From Paramoeba atlantica (Eukaryota > Discosea): DNA of 64,000 nt. Positions 36,141 through 47,960 of this stretch are shown here, piece after piece (position 1 is the first letter of the stretch; each line of letters starts with the position of its first letter). Position numbers and translations under genes: made by a program. The DNA is taken from contig CDRNVI010000040.1 of NCBI GenBank assembly GCA_977017575.1, forward strand, positions 558,001-622,000, written 5' to 3'. The notes under the pieces were generated by a model. The model did not search any database. It was not told the origin of the DNA and saw nothing but the letters and a program-made list of their open reading frames with translations.

Positions 36141-39140
36141 ATGACCCAAGGACTCCAGGAGGCTTCATCCAATGTTGTTTCTTTGCGCTCACAATACGCA
36201 GTCACTGATGAGCCAATTTTTCGTCCTCTTCTGACATCAGGAAACATCCACTGGATACCCAATCGGAATTACTTTCTTACTTCATGCGGCGAAAACGTTT
36301 GTCTTGTCGACGCTGATCGAGGAAGAATACTGTCATCAGCCAACTGTAAAACTGCGATTCGGTTATCTTCCCAGGATAAGTTGTTACCTATGCCGGTATC
36401 ACAAACAACGTTTGAAGATCAAGAGGACTTCATTGTGGCTATGGCAGCATCTAGTGTTCCTCAGTCTAATAGCACAACCATGGAGAACGTCTCACTTGAT
36501 ACATCAAACAATCGCATTATTCTCGCTACTACTGACAATGACATGATGCTTCTTTCCGTGAATGAAGTTGAGCTTCGTTTTTATTTGCATCGCAAGTGGT
36601 CCATTGGACGCCGCTCAACATCAATTAGCGCAGTAGAATTTTCACCAGACGTTTACAGTGTAGTCAGTTTATGCGCAGACGGGAGTGCACAGATATGGAA
36701 ATTAAATGATTTTCAAAACCATGTTTATCTGCGACCTCAAGAGTCTGGACGACTGATTCAGTGCTTATTTCTTAGTTTTCAAACAACAGACAAGCGTGTA
36801 GAGAGCACATCAGCGAAAAAGAAGCCCCGGATAAAGAGAGATTCAGAGAATAATTCTTCTTTGGAAGTTTCCTCAAAGTCTAACAGTGATTGGGTAATCT
36901 TGGGGAACGAATTGGGAAAAATCTTTGTCTGGGATTTAGGTCAACTTCAATGTAAACAAGTGATCTCAGAAAGCAGGCATGCGATTTTGAGCATCTTATA
37001 CATGAAGTCCAGAAAATGCTTCCTTGTCGGAAGCCGAGATCGGTTGATTCTCTGCTTTAAGTGGAATGATGAAGCTCAAGAGTTTATTCTTTCGGCGAAA
37101 CTAGCATTAAAGGACAATGTTCAGTCCATGTCTCTCTACTGTATTCCTTCAAGATCCACTGTTTCACAGCTGCATCTTGCAATCGGTTCTGAGGAAGGTC
37201 ATATTTCAATATACAGTCTTGAGAAATGGTTACAAGGACGCTGTAATCCGAAGTACAAAGGCTGTTCAGCAGAGATTGTGATCAAGAAGAAGAGCGATGA
37301 GCTTTTCGGCGAAAGTTTTCCCTTTCTGTCTCCTAACACAAGAATGAAAACTCTGGCATTTGTTTCGGCAAGTAGTAAAGTATTAATTTTGGACGCCGTA
37401 AGTGGTGAAATAAAAAGTAATATTTTAGGACAATGCAATTCCGTACTCGACATGTGTCTATTGCCTCGAAATATTACATGTGACCAAGGAGTTGGGGACG
37501 AATCTGAAGAATATCCTGTCGCCCGCGAAAAGCCTTCGAACCCTGGTATCATTTTTTTGGGGGATACGACAAGCGCATATTTTATGGACAATGGTGGTTC
37601 ACACCGTTTTACTTCTCTTGCAGGTCACACCGATATCGTCCTTTGCGTAGCTTCACATCAGCACCTAGGATATATTGCTACAGGATCAAAGGATTACACT
37701 ATCAAAATATGGAAACAAAAGCTGCGTTTCGAATCATTAACAACAGTATTAACGGCATCTACAGAGAACTGTGATTTCGTTTGTGTTGCAGAATGCGTTG
37801 GAAACAACGCTGCAATCACGGGGCTGTGTTTCGCGCAAAACGAAAAGTCATCAGTTGTTGCTTTAGCCTCGATAAGTTCCGATAACTCTTTAAAAGTATG
37901 GTTACTAACTTCTTTAACGAAGGCATTAAAAAAACGAAATATGGAAACAGATAGCCCGCTTATTAAGTTCACAGCTTCTTCTGATCACACCATTGCCGAT
38001 ATCCACAGTGGCTCAAAACTTTCTGAGAATCTCTCTTCCAGTTCAGTTTATTGCATCGATTTCTCACCACAAAACGATAAAATAGTCACCGGAGGGCGAG
38101 ACAAGAAACTGCGCATTTGGAATTGGGCAGCAGGCACAGGATTACATCCTCAAGGAGAGCTTCAGGGACATAAAAAAGCTATACACTCCGTCCAATTCAG
38201 TCCTAGTAACCGGCACATGATTGCCTCCGCATCCTCAGACGGTACTATTAAACTATGGAACATATCGAACGGCTGCTGCAGCGTAACGCTACAAGGCCAC
38301 ACCGCCGCCGTACGTCGAATGTGTTTCCTAAATCATGGGCTTCAAATTTGCAGCGTCGATGAGGAGGGCGTATGTAAAGTATGGAGTTTACAAACGTACG
38401 CTTCCGTTCACACGTTTGATACAGAACTCGGAAAACCCGCCACTTTAGCGGCAGATCGAGACGGAGAGGCTCTCTATATTGGCGCGGAATGTTCGTTTTT
38501 GCGGAAATGGATTGATGTCACGGAACAGGTGAAGAAAGAGACCATTGTCTCTCGAAGGATGCGCGTTGAGGAAAAACAGAATCTGGACAATTGCATTTCT
38601 CATGGAAAATATGTGGAATGTTTTCGACTAGCGTTGAAGTTGAAACACCCACGCACTCTTTATCGAGTTGTTACTCTAATCGCATTTCCCGCACGCGTCT
38701 CGGAAGACAATAAGACACGTCACGAGTCCAAAGCTGTGAGTTCTGCAAAACCTTACACCTGTATTTCACCTGAAATTTTGGATGCTGTCAGAGACTTGGA
38801 TAAAGATAATTTGCGACAGCTTTTGTTTTTTTGTCGAGATTGGCTCTTGGTTAATAAGCGATCAGCCGTCGGTCATCTTTGCTTGCACGCGGTTTTAATA
38901 ACGCATACAAAGGAGAGGTTGGTTAGCGTTTCGTGGCACAAAAATGATTCGGATTCTTCCAATTCTTCTTCCAATAATCTGATAGATGCGTTGTTGGCCT
39001 ACAGCAGAAAGTATAACGCCAGATATGCAGCGTCGTTGGAAGATCTATACTTTCTGAATCTTCTCAATAATTCTACTCATCCAGGGCAGACACTGGCTCA
39101 GCTTTTACCAAACACGTGGAAGGGAGACATTAATTCTTAG
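36141..39140 (+). CDS. UTP13: UTP13 (TBL3), WD40 protein of the U3 small-subunit processome
   Basis: A 999-residue protein with two arrays of WD40 repeats. Good units include TSISAVEFSPDVYSVVSLCA, GHTDIVLCVASHQHLGYIAT followed by KDYTIKIWK, VYCIDFSPQNDKIVTGGRDK, and GHKKAIHSVQFSPSNRHMIA followed by DGTIKLWN. The C-terminal Utp13 domain is seen as ECFRLALKLKHPRTLYRVV and LRQLLFFCRDWLLVNKRSA. UTP13 is part of the UTP-B complex that binds the 5' ETS and U3 snoRNP in 18S rRNA processing in the nucleolus. Length is somewhat above the yeast protein (817) through insertions such as a Lys/Ser-rich loop near residues 215-245. Confidence 0.92.
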   Translation: MTQGLQEASSNVVSLRSQYAVTDEPIFRPLLTSGNIHWIPNRNYFLTSCGENVCLVDADRGRILSSANCKTAIRLSSQDKLLPMPVSQTTFEDQEDFIVAMAASSVPQSNSTTMENVSLDTSNNRIILATTDNDMMLLSVNEVELRFYLHRKWSIGRRSTSISAVEFSPDVYSVVSLCADGSAQIWKLNDFQNHVYLRPQESGRLIQCLFLSFQTTDKRVESTSAKKKPRIKRDSENNSSLEVSSKSNSDWVILGNELGKIFVWDLGQLQCKQVISESRHAILSILYMKSRKCFLVGSRDRLILCFKWNDEAQEFILSAKLALKDNVQSMSLYCIPSRSTVSQLHLAIGSEEGHISIYSLEKWLQGRCNPKYKGCSAEIVIKKKSDELFGESFPFLSPNTRMKTLAFVSASSKVLILDAVSGEIKSNILGQCNSVLDMCLLPRNITCDQGVGDESEEYPVAREKPSNPGIIFLGDTTSAYFMDNGGSHRFTSLAGHTDIVLCVASHQHLGYIATGSKDYTIKIWKQKLRFESLTTVLTASTENCDFVCVAECVGNNAAITGLCFAQNEKSSVVALASISSDNSLKVWLLTSLTKALKKRNMETDSPLIKFTASSDHTIADIHSGSKLSENLSSSSVYCIDFSPQNDKIVTGGRDKKLRIWNWAAGTGLHPQGELQGHKKAIHSVQFSPSNRHMIASASSDGTIKLWNISNGCCSVTLQGHTAAVRRMCFLNHGLQICSVDEEGVCKVWSLQTYASVHTFDTELGKPATLAADRDGEALYIGAECSFLRKWIDVTEQVKKETIVSRRMRVEEKQNLDNCISHGKYVECFRLALKLKHPRTLYRVVTLIAFPARVSEDNKTRHESKAVSSAKPYTCISPEILDAVRDLDKDNLRQLLFFCRDWLLVNKRSAVGHLCLHAVLITHTKERLVSVSWHKNDSDSSNSSSNNLIDALLAYSRKYNARYAASLEDLYFLNLLNNSTHPGQTLAQLLPNTWKGDINS

Positions 39141-39421
39141 TTATTCCAAGACATTTGTTTCAAATAATTTTTTTGTGCTATCTTTACTTACACATACAGG
39201 GGGGTCACCAATTTCCGGGGGGGTCTAAAATTTGTGTCGTGTGAGCTTTTGACCTAATTCCTTCGCCATTCAACAGATCTCGAAATTCTAAGCTGTTTTG
39301 CGCTATAAAACGTCTCATAAAAAACCAAATGACTATATGAGAAATTTTTAAGGAAAAAGTAGGGTCAAAATTCTGCAAATTATTCGAAATAAAGTTTACT
39401 ACGAAAATTCATTTTCTTTTC

Positions 39422-39520
39422 TAGGCTCTTCGTTAAACGCGGTGGTTGTTTTCAACTTAGAAGTCACTCATGCTGCGCGCTTCGCGTTGAAAACTACCGC
39501 CGCGTTTAACGAAGAGCCTA
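39422..39520. repeat. palindromic hairpin repeat, copy 2
   Basis: The arms TAGGCTCTTCGTTAAACGCG and their complement pair over about 35 bases, with only a few G-U or mismatched positions. Flanking T-rich/A-rich tracts extend the palindrome. The same orientation is seen in copy 4. Confidence 0.92.
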
Positions 39521-40129
39521 AAAAAGAAAATTTAGCCTGGAAAACAGAAAGATTATAGCCAAAAATAGCCGAATTTCGGGTAAAAATGGGGTGATTTTCG
39601 CGTATTTTTGCTGTCAGAGCACTAAATCCGACATTTGCGCATGGGAAATCACTCGTAGGCATGAATGAAAGCCTACCTAACGTATTGGGTATAGAATGCG
39701 ACTCCAACCATACCATTCTTTCGACGCAAAAATGCCCCTTTAGGTCCGAAAAATACTTTTTCACCTTTTTTAGTCAAAAATGGGTCATTTTGAGGGGCGC
39801 ACCACGGTTCGAAGAAGGGATACCTTGCGAAAACAACTGCGGAGAAGGCTAGTGTAGGTCCCAAACTATCAAAATACAATAGGGGAAACGATTTTGGAAA
39901 AATATTTTTTTTGCCATTTTTTTCGCCAAGTTGAAAGTTTTTTCAAATTTTTTTTTCCGAAAAAATCCGAACTTGGCGGACCCGTCCTGCGGATACGCGG
40001 GGGGGTCACCCCCGGGTAGGGGGGTGGAAAATGCTCGCCAAGACCCCGGCTACCCTTTCTGCGGTTTTTTTTCGAAAACTAATTTTTTCGAAAAAATTTG
40101 CTCGACCATGCTCGACTCATTTGCTTGAC

Positions 40130-40235
40130 CCCCCCCTGGACCCCCCCCTGGACCCCCCCCTGGACCCCCCCCCTGGACCCCCCCCTGGACCTCCCCCCTG
40201 GACCCCCCCATGGACTCCCCCCATGGACCCCCCAT
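40130..40235. repeat. C-tract satellite (CCCCCCCTGGA)n, G-quadruplex-prone
   Basis: About nine runs of six to eight C separated by TGGA or ATGGA. The minus strand has as many G-tracts, more than the four needed for a G-quadruplex. Related tracts occur at 50675-50698, 51098-51177, 51786-51827 and, as G-tracts, 61703-61765, with different copy numbers. Confidence 0.9.
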
Positions 40236-40830
40236 TTTTTTCAATTTTTTTTCTCAGTTTTGGACCACCGGAGCCCCCTTTTATATTTTTTTCTTCTATT
40301 ATATTACTGTGTTCCCCTTTATATTTTCACTGTTTTTGTTCACTTTTATTTTCAATAATCGAGTGCAGAGCGGTAGTTTTACAACCACCGCAATAATAGT
40401 AATTAATGGAATGCTTTTTTTGGGCAGAAATTATTCCGTTAATTATTATTCCAATGATTTTTACTAAATTTCTACAAAACTTTAAGCGTCAAGGGAAAAG
40501 TTCTGCTGATACGTCTTAATCGATTCATCTTTTCGCGGTAACGTCGCTTTTTTTTGAATTGATGCTACGTTAATTAAAAAAACGTACATTTTAATTACGT
40601 TAAGAAGTGCGTCACCGGTATAATCCACTCGTATTTGAATACTTCACTGTATATTACTGTGTTCCCCTTTATATTTTCACTGTTTTTGTTCACTTTTTTT
40701 TCAATAATCGAGTGTAGAGTGGTAGTTTTACAATCACATCGGCATTGTTGCAGTCCTCGTGGACAGCTTAAAGTCACCCACCGCATATTTTTGGTAAAGA
40801 ATTATGAAGAAACAGGGTCCTTTGCTGCCG

Positions 40831-40880
40831 TTATGCCCCACAAGCTCAGTATGCCACACAAGCTCAGTATGCCCCACAAA
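40831..40880. repeat. short tandem repeat ATGCCCCACAAGCTCAGT
   Basis: Two and a half copies of an 18-base unit with single differences, inside the composite nest. Confidence 0.75.
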
Positions 40881-41395
40881 TCGGTCAGAATTGCGACCGG
40901 CGATCGCATCTGGGATTGAATTGTTCAAAGGAGAACAGAGCAAAATATTTTTAAACACTTTGAAGACTCTTCGAACGAAGACTCGTATTAAGATTACATT
41001 ACAAAACAATGGAGGTGATTGTGGATAGTAAATGACATATTTTTCAAAATTTCAAACTTTGCTATTTTCAGCCCCTTCGGCATAGGGACCTACCCCCCTG
41101 GATACGGGAAACGTAATATCAGGTGAGACGTATCTCTGCGAAAGCTCTCGAATGCGGTGCTACTTTCCAAAATTGGACAAGTTATAAAAATTTTGACCCC
41201 CCCATATTTTCGTGCCACCCCCTGTATATAATTTTTAAAATGGGTTTTTATACCGCAAAACAGCTTAGAATTTCGAGATCTGTTGAATGCCGAAGGAATT
41301 AGGTCAAAAGCTCACACGACATAAATTTTAGACCCCCCCAGAAATTGGTGACCCCCCCTGTATGTGGTAAGGTGCTGTATGTATACAACTTGTAT

Positions 41396-41727
41396 GTACT
41401 CCCCCTCTCATTAATAATTATAAACCTCCAAAACTCATTAAAGGGTACGTTTATAGAAGTTTAATGAGATTATAACTCTGAGTCTCATTTCTATAATTAT
41501 AAACCTCAAATACTTCATTTTTTATCTGGAAAGACACCTCTACTACATACTTTGCACTAAAACTTGTTTCCAAGTTGAACGAAGTGTCTCGAAAATCAAG
41601 AATTTGAAGTCCATAATAAGAAAAAATCACTTATCGAATCTCATTAATAATATAAACTATAATTATAATTATAACTAAAAAGGTTTATAGATCATATTTT
41701 TAATTATTAATGAGAGGGGGAGTGTAC
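41396..41727. mobile_element. MITE-like element with TACTCCCCCTCTCATTAAT ends (332 bp)
   Basis: The left terminus GTACTCCCCCTCTCATTAAT and right terminus ATTAATGAGAGGGGGAGT are inverted; the interior is AT-rich with further inverted ATTATAAACCT motifs. Same end family as 10608-11962 and 58157-58254. No coding capacity. It sits between the TIR composite and chorismate synthase. Confidence 0.8.
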
Positions 41728-41867
41728 ATAACACCTCTTTTACAAGAGGTACAATATTCTTATGCCTTTTCAAAGTAGCTATTGTCTAGGTCACCACATA
41801 ACTTACTTTCCTGTATGATGTACACATGATTTTTTCTATTTATACCTTTTCGTAATGGATATGCCTA

Positions 41868-43175
41868 ATGAGTACGTTCGGGCATTATTTTCGCGTTACA
41901 ACATTCGGTGAAAGTCATGGTGCAGCTGTAGGATGCATACTGGACGGAGTTCCTTCTAAAATTTTATTATCCGTTGCGGATGACATCCAACCTTTTGTAG
42001 ATCGGCGGCGCACAGGTCACAGCCAATACACATCACCTCGAAAAGAAAAGGATCACGTCCAGATACTGAGCGGTATTGACACGGAAAACAATCTCACGCT
42101 GGGTACCCCTTTATCTTTTCTTGTTTATAACCAAGATGCTCGTCCGGAGGACTATCATTTTTCTGATGAAGTGGCGAAATCGCTACAGCAAAGCAATAAG
42201 AAAGAGGTCGAGAGCTTTCCAACCGATTTTATTCCTCGTCCATCGCATGCAGATTATTCTTATCTCTGCAAATATGGCATACACGCACGCAGCGGCGGTG
42301 GTCGAAGCAGCGCAAGAGAAACGCTGTCTCGAGTCATTGCAGGGGCTGTGGCAAAGAAAATATTACGAGATTGGTACCCCGAACTCAAGGTAGTCGCCTT
42401 CGTGTCCTCTATAGGGAATATTTCCATACCCGATGCACTGGTTCTCCCGATCTTTCACTCGTCATCTATTTTCGAGACAACACAAACGGACCATGCCTCC
42501 CAGCACAGTGTTCCATGGACATCCGAATGGGTTGACTCCTTCGGGCCACTGCGCTGCCCTGATGTGAAGACCACTGTTAACATGAAAATCGTTCTGGAAG
42601 ATGTGATGGCGCACGCAGATTCTATCGGTGGAGTGGTGACTTGTGTGGTACACAATGTCCCTTCTGGGTGGGGCGAGCCTTGTTTCGACAAACTCGAGGC
42701 AATTCTTGCCCATGCCATGATGTCACTTCCTGCATCGAAAGGCTTTGACGTGGGTTCAGGTTTCAGCGCCTCTATCATGCGTGGAAGTGAACACAATGAC
42801 CCCTTTGTGTGCAAAATGTCGAGCCACTTGGTTTCGAACGGAACAGTTGCTGAAGACCAAAGACACCATAAAAAAACATGTCCGTCTTCTCCTCCTCCTA
42901 CCACCCACGTTCCACTTACTACCACGAAGAACGACAGTGGGGGGATTCAGGGAGGCATTAGCAATGGCCAGCCTATTTACTTTCGTGTCGCTTTTAAACC
43001 TCCCGCCACAATATCTCAAGCCCAGAGCACTTATGATCTAAGCGGTCAAGCAACAACCTTGCGTGCCACAGGACGCCATGATCCATGTGTCGTACCTCGA
43101 GCGGTGCCAATCGTGGAAGCGATGACTTACTGTGCTTTACTGGATAGTGCCTTAGCTCAGCGTACCCGAACGTAA
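41868..43175 (+). CDS. ARO2: chorismate synthase, monofunctional, fungal/apicomplexan-like
   Basis: A 435-residue protein. It converts 5-enolpyruvylshikimate 3-phosphate to chorismate with reduced FMN, the last shikimate step. All three family signatures are present: GESHGAAVGCILDGVP (14-29), YGIHARSGGGRSSARETLSR (136-155) and RHDPCVVPRAVPIVEAM near the C-terminus. PSHADYSYLCKYGIHARSGG and KVVAFVSSIGNI follow the eukaryotic (fungal, apicomplexan) wording rather than most bacterial ones. An insertion with a poly-Pro/Thr stretch (about 335-360) interrupts the domain before GGIQGGISNGQPI. No flavin reductase domain is fused, so reduced FMN must come from elsewhere. The start ATG is unambiguous; no presequence, so cytosolic. 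Shikimate enzymes are generally absent from trypanosomatids, which makes this gene notable. Confidence 0.96.
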   Translation: MSTFGHYFRVTTFGESHGAAVGCILDGVPSKILLSVADDIQPFVDRRRTGHSQYTSPRKEKDHVQILSGIDTENNLTLGTPLSFLVYNQDARPEDYHFSDEVAKSLQQSNKKEVESFPTDFIPRPSHADYSYLCKYGIHARSGGGRSSARETLSRVIAGAVAKKILRDWYPELKVVAFVSSIGNISIPDALVLPIFHSSSIFETTQTDHASQHSVPWTSEWVDSFGPLRCPDVKTTVNMKIVLEDVMAHADSIGGVVTCVVHNVPSGWGEPCFDKLEAILAHAMMSLPASKGFDVGSGFSASIMRGSEHNDPFVCKMSSHLVSNGTVAEDQRHHKKTCPSSPPPTTHVPLTTTKNDSGGIQGGISNGQPIYFRVAFKPPATISQAQSTYDLSGQATTLRATGRHDPCVVPRAVPIVEAMTYCALLDSALAQRTRT

Positions 43176-43251
43176 TCATCAATCTTTTCATAATGTATAT
43201 CTTTTGTTGACATCACACACGTTAATTGGACAACGGTTATTCTATTAATGA

Positions 43252-44961
<1,710 letters not shown>

Positions 44962-45340
44962 TATTATAGATTCTGATTCTCAGTGATATCGCTATGATAA
45001 TAAATACAGATTTGTATTTCTGCGAAAATGTAGTAGAAAAATTAATGCGCCTTTCTCAGACCTTTACCTGTCAAATTCTTATGTGGATGAATAAGAAATG
45101 AATATTTGGCATGAGTATCACTAATTTGTTGAAATATTGAAGTTGATCTAAAGGGATTTAAAAGATTTATGAAATTGTTCTTAAAGGCACATAGTTCTGA
45201 TCCGTGATTCTTTTTTCTAATCCTCCAGTCCATGTTTCGGCAGTTCATGCCAACGAAATAGATAATTCTTCTCTCTTCCCGTCATACTGCTTCATGCTTT
45301 TAAAGTATATTTCATAAGGAGAATATAAGACAATACTTAC
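44962..45340. other. intergenic spacer
   Basis: AT-rich; no gene, RNA or repeat seen. Confidence 0.45.
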
Positions 45341-46561
45341 ATGTTTGACAACGATTTCTTTGATAGTCTCAACGAAGACGTACGTAAAGTTTTGCCCTTC
45401 AATTACAATTTTGAAGTTTCCAAAACTGTGCGCAGAATACGACAAGTTGGCGCAAAGCGCATAGCTCTGCAGTTTCCAGAGGGTCTTCTTGCATATTCTA
45501 TTCCCCTGAGTGACATCATCTCCCGTTATGGAGGGTGTGAGACTGCAATACTTAGTGATGTTACCTACGGGGCCTGCTGCGTTGAAGATTTAACCGCTCG
45601 AGCTATGGAATGCGATTTCCTTGTTCATTATGGTCACAGTTGCTTGATAAGTATCAAGGATTGCGTTTTACCTACCATGATGTACGTTTTTGTCGACATC
45701 GGCATAGATGTGACTCATTTCGTTGAAACGATTTTGTCGCTGGTACCTCCCAAGGTTGGCACGGGCATTGCTCTTTTTTCTACAATACAATTTGTGGTGT
45801 CTTTGCGAGCTGCCGCAAAGTCACTAAAACTGAAAGGTTACACCAACCTTTTCGTTCCTCAAGTAAAGCCCCTTTCCTGTGGAGAGGTGCTTGGTTGTAC
45901 GTCGCCTCGGTTATCTCCTGAAATCCATACCGTGATATTTCTTGGGGATGGCAGGTTTCATCTTGAAAGCATGATGATTGCTAATGAGACAGCACCCACG
46001 CGACATGCTGGTGAGGGAAATGCGACGCATACTCCTGTTCTTCGTCAGTTTTACCAATACAATCCTTATACAAAACTCCTTACTACAGAGAGTTATGACC
46101 ATGGGGCCATGAAAGCTCTTCGAAAACAGTCCATTGATACTGCACGCGGTGCGGAACATTTCGCAATTATTTTAGGCACATTAGGGAGACAAGGAAACCC
46201 GTATATTTTGAAGCGACTTCAGGATCTACTGAAGAAACATCAACGTTCGTTTTCCGTTATTCTTATGTGTGAGCTTTCCCCCGCGAAGGTTGCATCATTA
46301 GTTCCATCTTTTGATGCTGCAATTCAAATTGCATGTCCTCGACTGAGCGTCGACTGGGGTGCGCAATATCCAATTCCCCTTCTCACCCCTTATGAGGCGG
46401 AAGTAATGCTGGGGGAAGCCTTGTGGGTTGGAGATACCGGAACATCATATCCGATGGATCACTACGCTCTGGAAGGGGGTTCATGGGCTGTGTACACCAC
46501 CAAACCTTCAATACCTTCTCTAAGCTCAGGAGAAGATAGTACGGGTGGTTCTAAAGTTTAA
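45341..46561 (+). CDS. DPH1: DPH1, diphthamide biosynthesis radical-SAM subunit
   Basis: A 406-residue protein (human 438). With DPH2 it moves the 3-amino-3-carboxypropyl group of SAM onto the target His of eEF2, the first step of diphthamide formation. Visible: LPFNYNFEVSKTVRRIRQ, QFPEGLLAYS, DVTYGACCVEDLTARAM (Cys79/80), VHYGHSCL, PLSCGEVLGCTSPR (Cys186) and ACPRLSVDWG (Cys332); these supply the three ligands of the [4Fe-4S] cluster. DPH2 lacks part of this set, so DPH1 is preferred. A short Thr/His-rich insertion (about 216-234) follows MMIANET. Cytosolic enzyme. Confidence 0.95.
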   Translation: MFDNDFFDSLNEDVRKVLPFNYNFEVSKTVRRIRQVGAKRIALQFPEGLLAYSIPLSDIISRYGGCETAILSDVTYGACCVEDLTARAMECDFLVHYGHSCLISIKDCVLPTMMYVFVDIGIDVTHFVETILSLVPPKVGTGIALFSTIQFVVSLRAAAKSLKLKGYTNLFVPQVKPLSCGEVLGCTSPRLSPEIHTVIFLGDGRFHLESMMIANETAPTRHAGEGNATHTPVLRQFYQYNPYTKLLTTESYDHGAMKALRKQSIDTARGAEHFAIILGTLGRQGNPYILKRLQDLLKKHQRSFSVILMCELSPAKVASLVPSFDAAIQIACPRLSVDWGAQYPIPLLTPYEAEVMLGEALWVGDTGTSYPMDHYALEGGSWAVYTTKPSIPSLSSGEDSTGGSKV

Positions 46562-46738
46562 TCAAATTTTACGGTCTACTCAATGCGAATGCACTACTCT
46601 GTTGAAAAATTCAAGCCGAAAAAGGGTCAGCCGAAAAAGGGTCAAATCCTTGTTACTGGGGGGGTTCTATTACTGGGGGGATCTACGGTAGCTAATTTTA
46701 CTATAAAAGAGTTTCCGCGAAGCCTGCTTATTTAATTC
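46562..46738. repeat. end fragment of a TA-flanked CCGTAGACCCCCC-type element
   Basis: 46620-46688 repeats, with few differences, the right end of the element at 56957-57278 (GGTCAAATCCTTGTTACTGG, then TATTACTGGGG, then TCTACGG before TA). It is a solo or truncated end. Confidence 0.7.
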
Positions 46739-47844
46739 AGAGGGTTGAAACCTGTTAGGTTTTGCCGGGTTTTGCCAAGTTTTCCCTGTTTTTGCCAGGA
46801 CACCTAAATTTTGGGGCGTCGTTTTGGGAGACGTGCCACGGCTTCAGGAAGGGGTATCTTGTAAAAACAACGGCGTAGAAAGCTAGCATAGGTCCCAAAC
46901 TCTCAAACTACTATAGGTGAAACGATTTTGAAAAACTATTTTTTAAGCCTTGTTTTTCGCTAAGTTGACTTTTTTTTAGTTTACTTTTCGGAAAAAACTG
47001 AACTTGGCGGCCCCTCCCTGTTTATACCAGGGGGAATCGTCCCCGAGTACGGGGGTGGAAAATATGTGCCAAGACCTTGGCTACCCTTTCTGGGGGTTTA
47101 TTTCGAAAAATATTCTTTTCAAAATCTTCATTTTTTGTGGCGCAAAAAATGTTTTGCAGCGCACGATGGAGACCAAGTATGTTCTTCACTCATAGCTGCA
47201 GGATTATTAATAATTCAGTTCGGTAACAATAATTATTATAAATAGATTATTAATAAATTATTATTGGGCTTTTACACTCAGATTTCTCGCCCTTAATTTT
47301 GTATCAAACAATATTTTCATGCCGAAAAGGAGCATTGATGGGGATCTCCTTATGGAGTCGATGCTAATGCTTCGAGCATCATTATATGCACCTCAACCTA
47401 CGCGGGAAGTAGGAGCCTACGCCTGACGCAGGTGAATGTGCTGTACCAACAACAACTCCTTGTGGAGTGCTGATATCGAGGGCCGGGAAATGCCAAACTC
47501 TGTATTTGTATGATGTGTCGCAACGAAAATGAGCTTTCTGGATCTCGCGGTCTTCTCTGGTGCTGCCACCATACTGCTGCAAATGACGCCGACCATACAT
47601 GTATGTCTACATGCGAGGGGCTCCTCATGTGTCACTCGCAGCCCCTCGTGTAGATGCATATTGAATTATTAATAATATTAATAATTTGATTTTTTGAATA
47701 ATAATAATTATTAATAATTATTATTACAAAAATTATTATTGTAGCTATGTCTTCACTATTTTTTACAAAGTATTTTTCTTCGCTACGTCAATGAGGAATA
47801 TGCGGGTTTTGCCAGGTTTTTCCTTTCATAGGTTTCAACCCTCT
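46739..47844. mobile_element. element with AGAGGGTTGAAACC inverted ends (1106 bp)
   Basis: The left AGAGGGTTGAAACC and right GGTTTCAACCCTCT are perfect inverses. Near each end there is a (direct-orientation) GGGTTTTGCCAGG-like motif. The same ends bound 59736-60450. The interior holds a diverged family-A fragment (about 46790-47110), AT-rich palindromic ATTATTAATAA blocks, and a GC-balanced 330-base island (47330-47660) with a hairpin TCTACATGCGAGGGGCT/AGCCCCTCGTGTAGA. No transposase seen. Confidence 0.65.
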
Positions 47845-47874
47845 CACTTTTCTTGCCAATTTTTCTTTTTTTGG

Positions 47875-47960
47875 CCGCTTCGTTAAACGCGGAGGCAGTT
47901 TTTAACGCGAAGTGCGTAGCAGGATGTTCTCCGTTGAACCATCGCGTTTAACGAAGCTAT
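47875..47960. repeat. palindromic hairpin repeat, copy 3 (diverged)
   Basis: CTTCGTTAAACGCGGAGGCA and the complement around CATCGCGTTTAACGAAG; the inner arms have decayed more than in the other copies. Confidence 0.8.

Larger units (their letters stand above)
39410..40560 (+). mobile_element. palindrome-headed repeat element (family A), 3'-truncated copy
   Basis: Begins with hairpin copy 2, then about 1 kb nearly identical to 49957-50690 and to the reverse of 61350-62450. It includes a (CCCCCCCTGGA)n tract, a small hairpin GCGGTAGTTTTACAACCACC followed by GC, and an AT-rich ATTATTCCGTTAATTATTAT region. It lacks the second terminal hairpin found in the copy at 61024-62444. No coding capacity is supported. 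Mechanism of spread unknown. Confidence 0.75.
39197..41360. mobile_element. TA-flanked TIR element (Tc1/mariner-like ends) hosting other insertions
   Basis: The left end CAGGGGGGTCACCAATTTC and an inverted copy at 41360 extend over more than 100 bases (39197-39310 against 41245-41360, sharing for example CAACAGATCTCGAAATTC). Each end abuts a TA dinucleotide, the target of Tc1/mariner transposases. No transposase frame remains; the interior holds a palindrome-type element (39410-40560), a piece of its 3' part (40650-40738) and the end of another TIR family (up to 41224). It is a composite nest. Confidence 0.7.

Noticed and set aside
39468-39764. 98-residue minus-strand frame repeated at 39468, 50015 and 62112
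   Set aside because: It lies entirely in family-A repeats. The copies are nearly identical at DNA level and differences mostly change the residue, with no recognisable domain, so it is not taken as a gene.
40031-40396. Pro-rich frames over the C-tracts (also 51088, 51781, 61547)
   Set aside because: They are the translation of CCCCCCCTGGA repeats (DPPWTPP words) and appear in several frames, on repeats of variable length.
41110-41150. Match of GAGACGTATCTCTGCG to the SL-type unit (14387-14402)
   Set aside because: The string belongs to a TA-flanked repeat family also present at about 49128-49155, and surrounding sequence does not match the SL unit; treated as coincidence of a short hairpin.
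47398-47659. Overlapping minus-strand frames of 72-80 residues in the 330-base island
   Set aside because: Three frames are open at once and none shows a family; the island may be an RNA or element part but cannot be called a gene.
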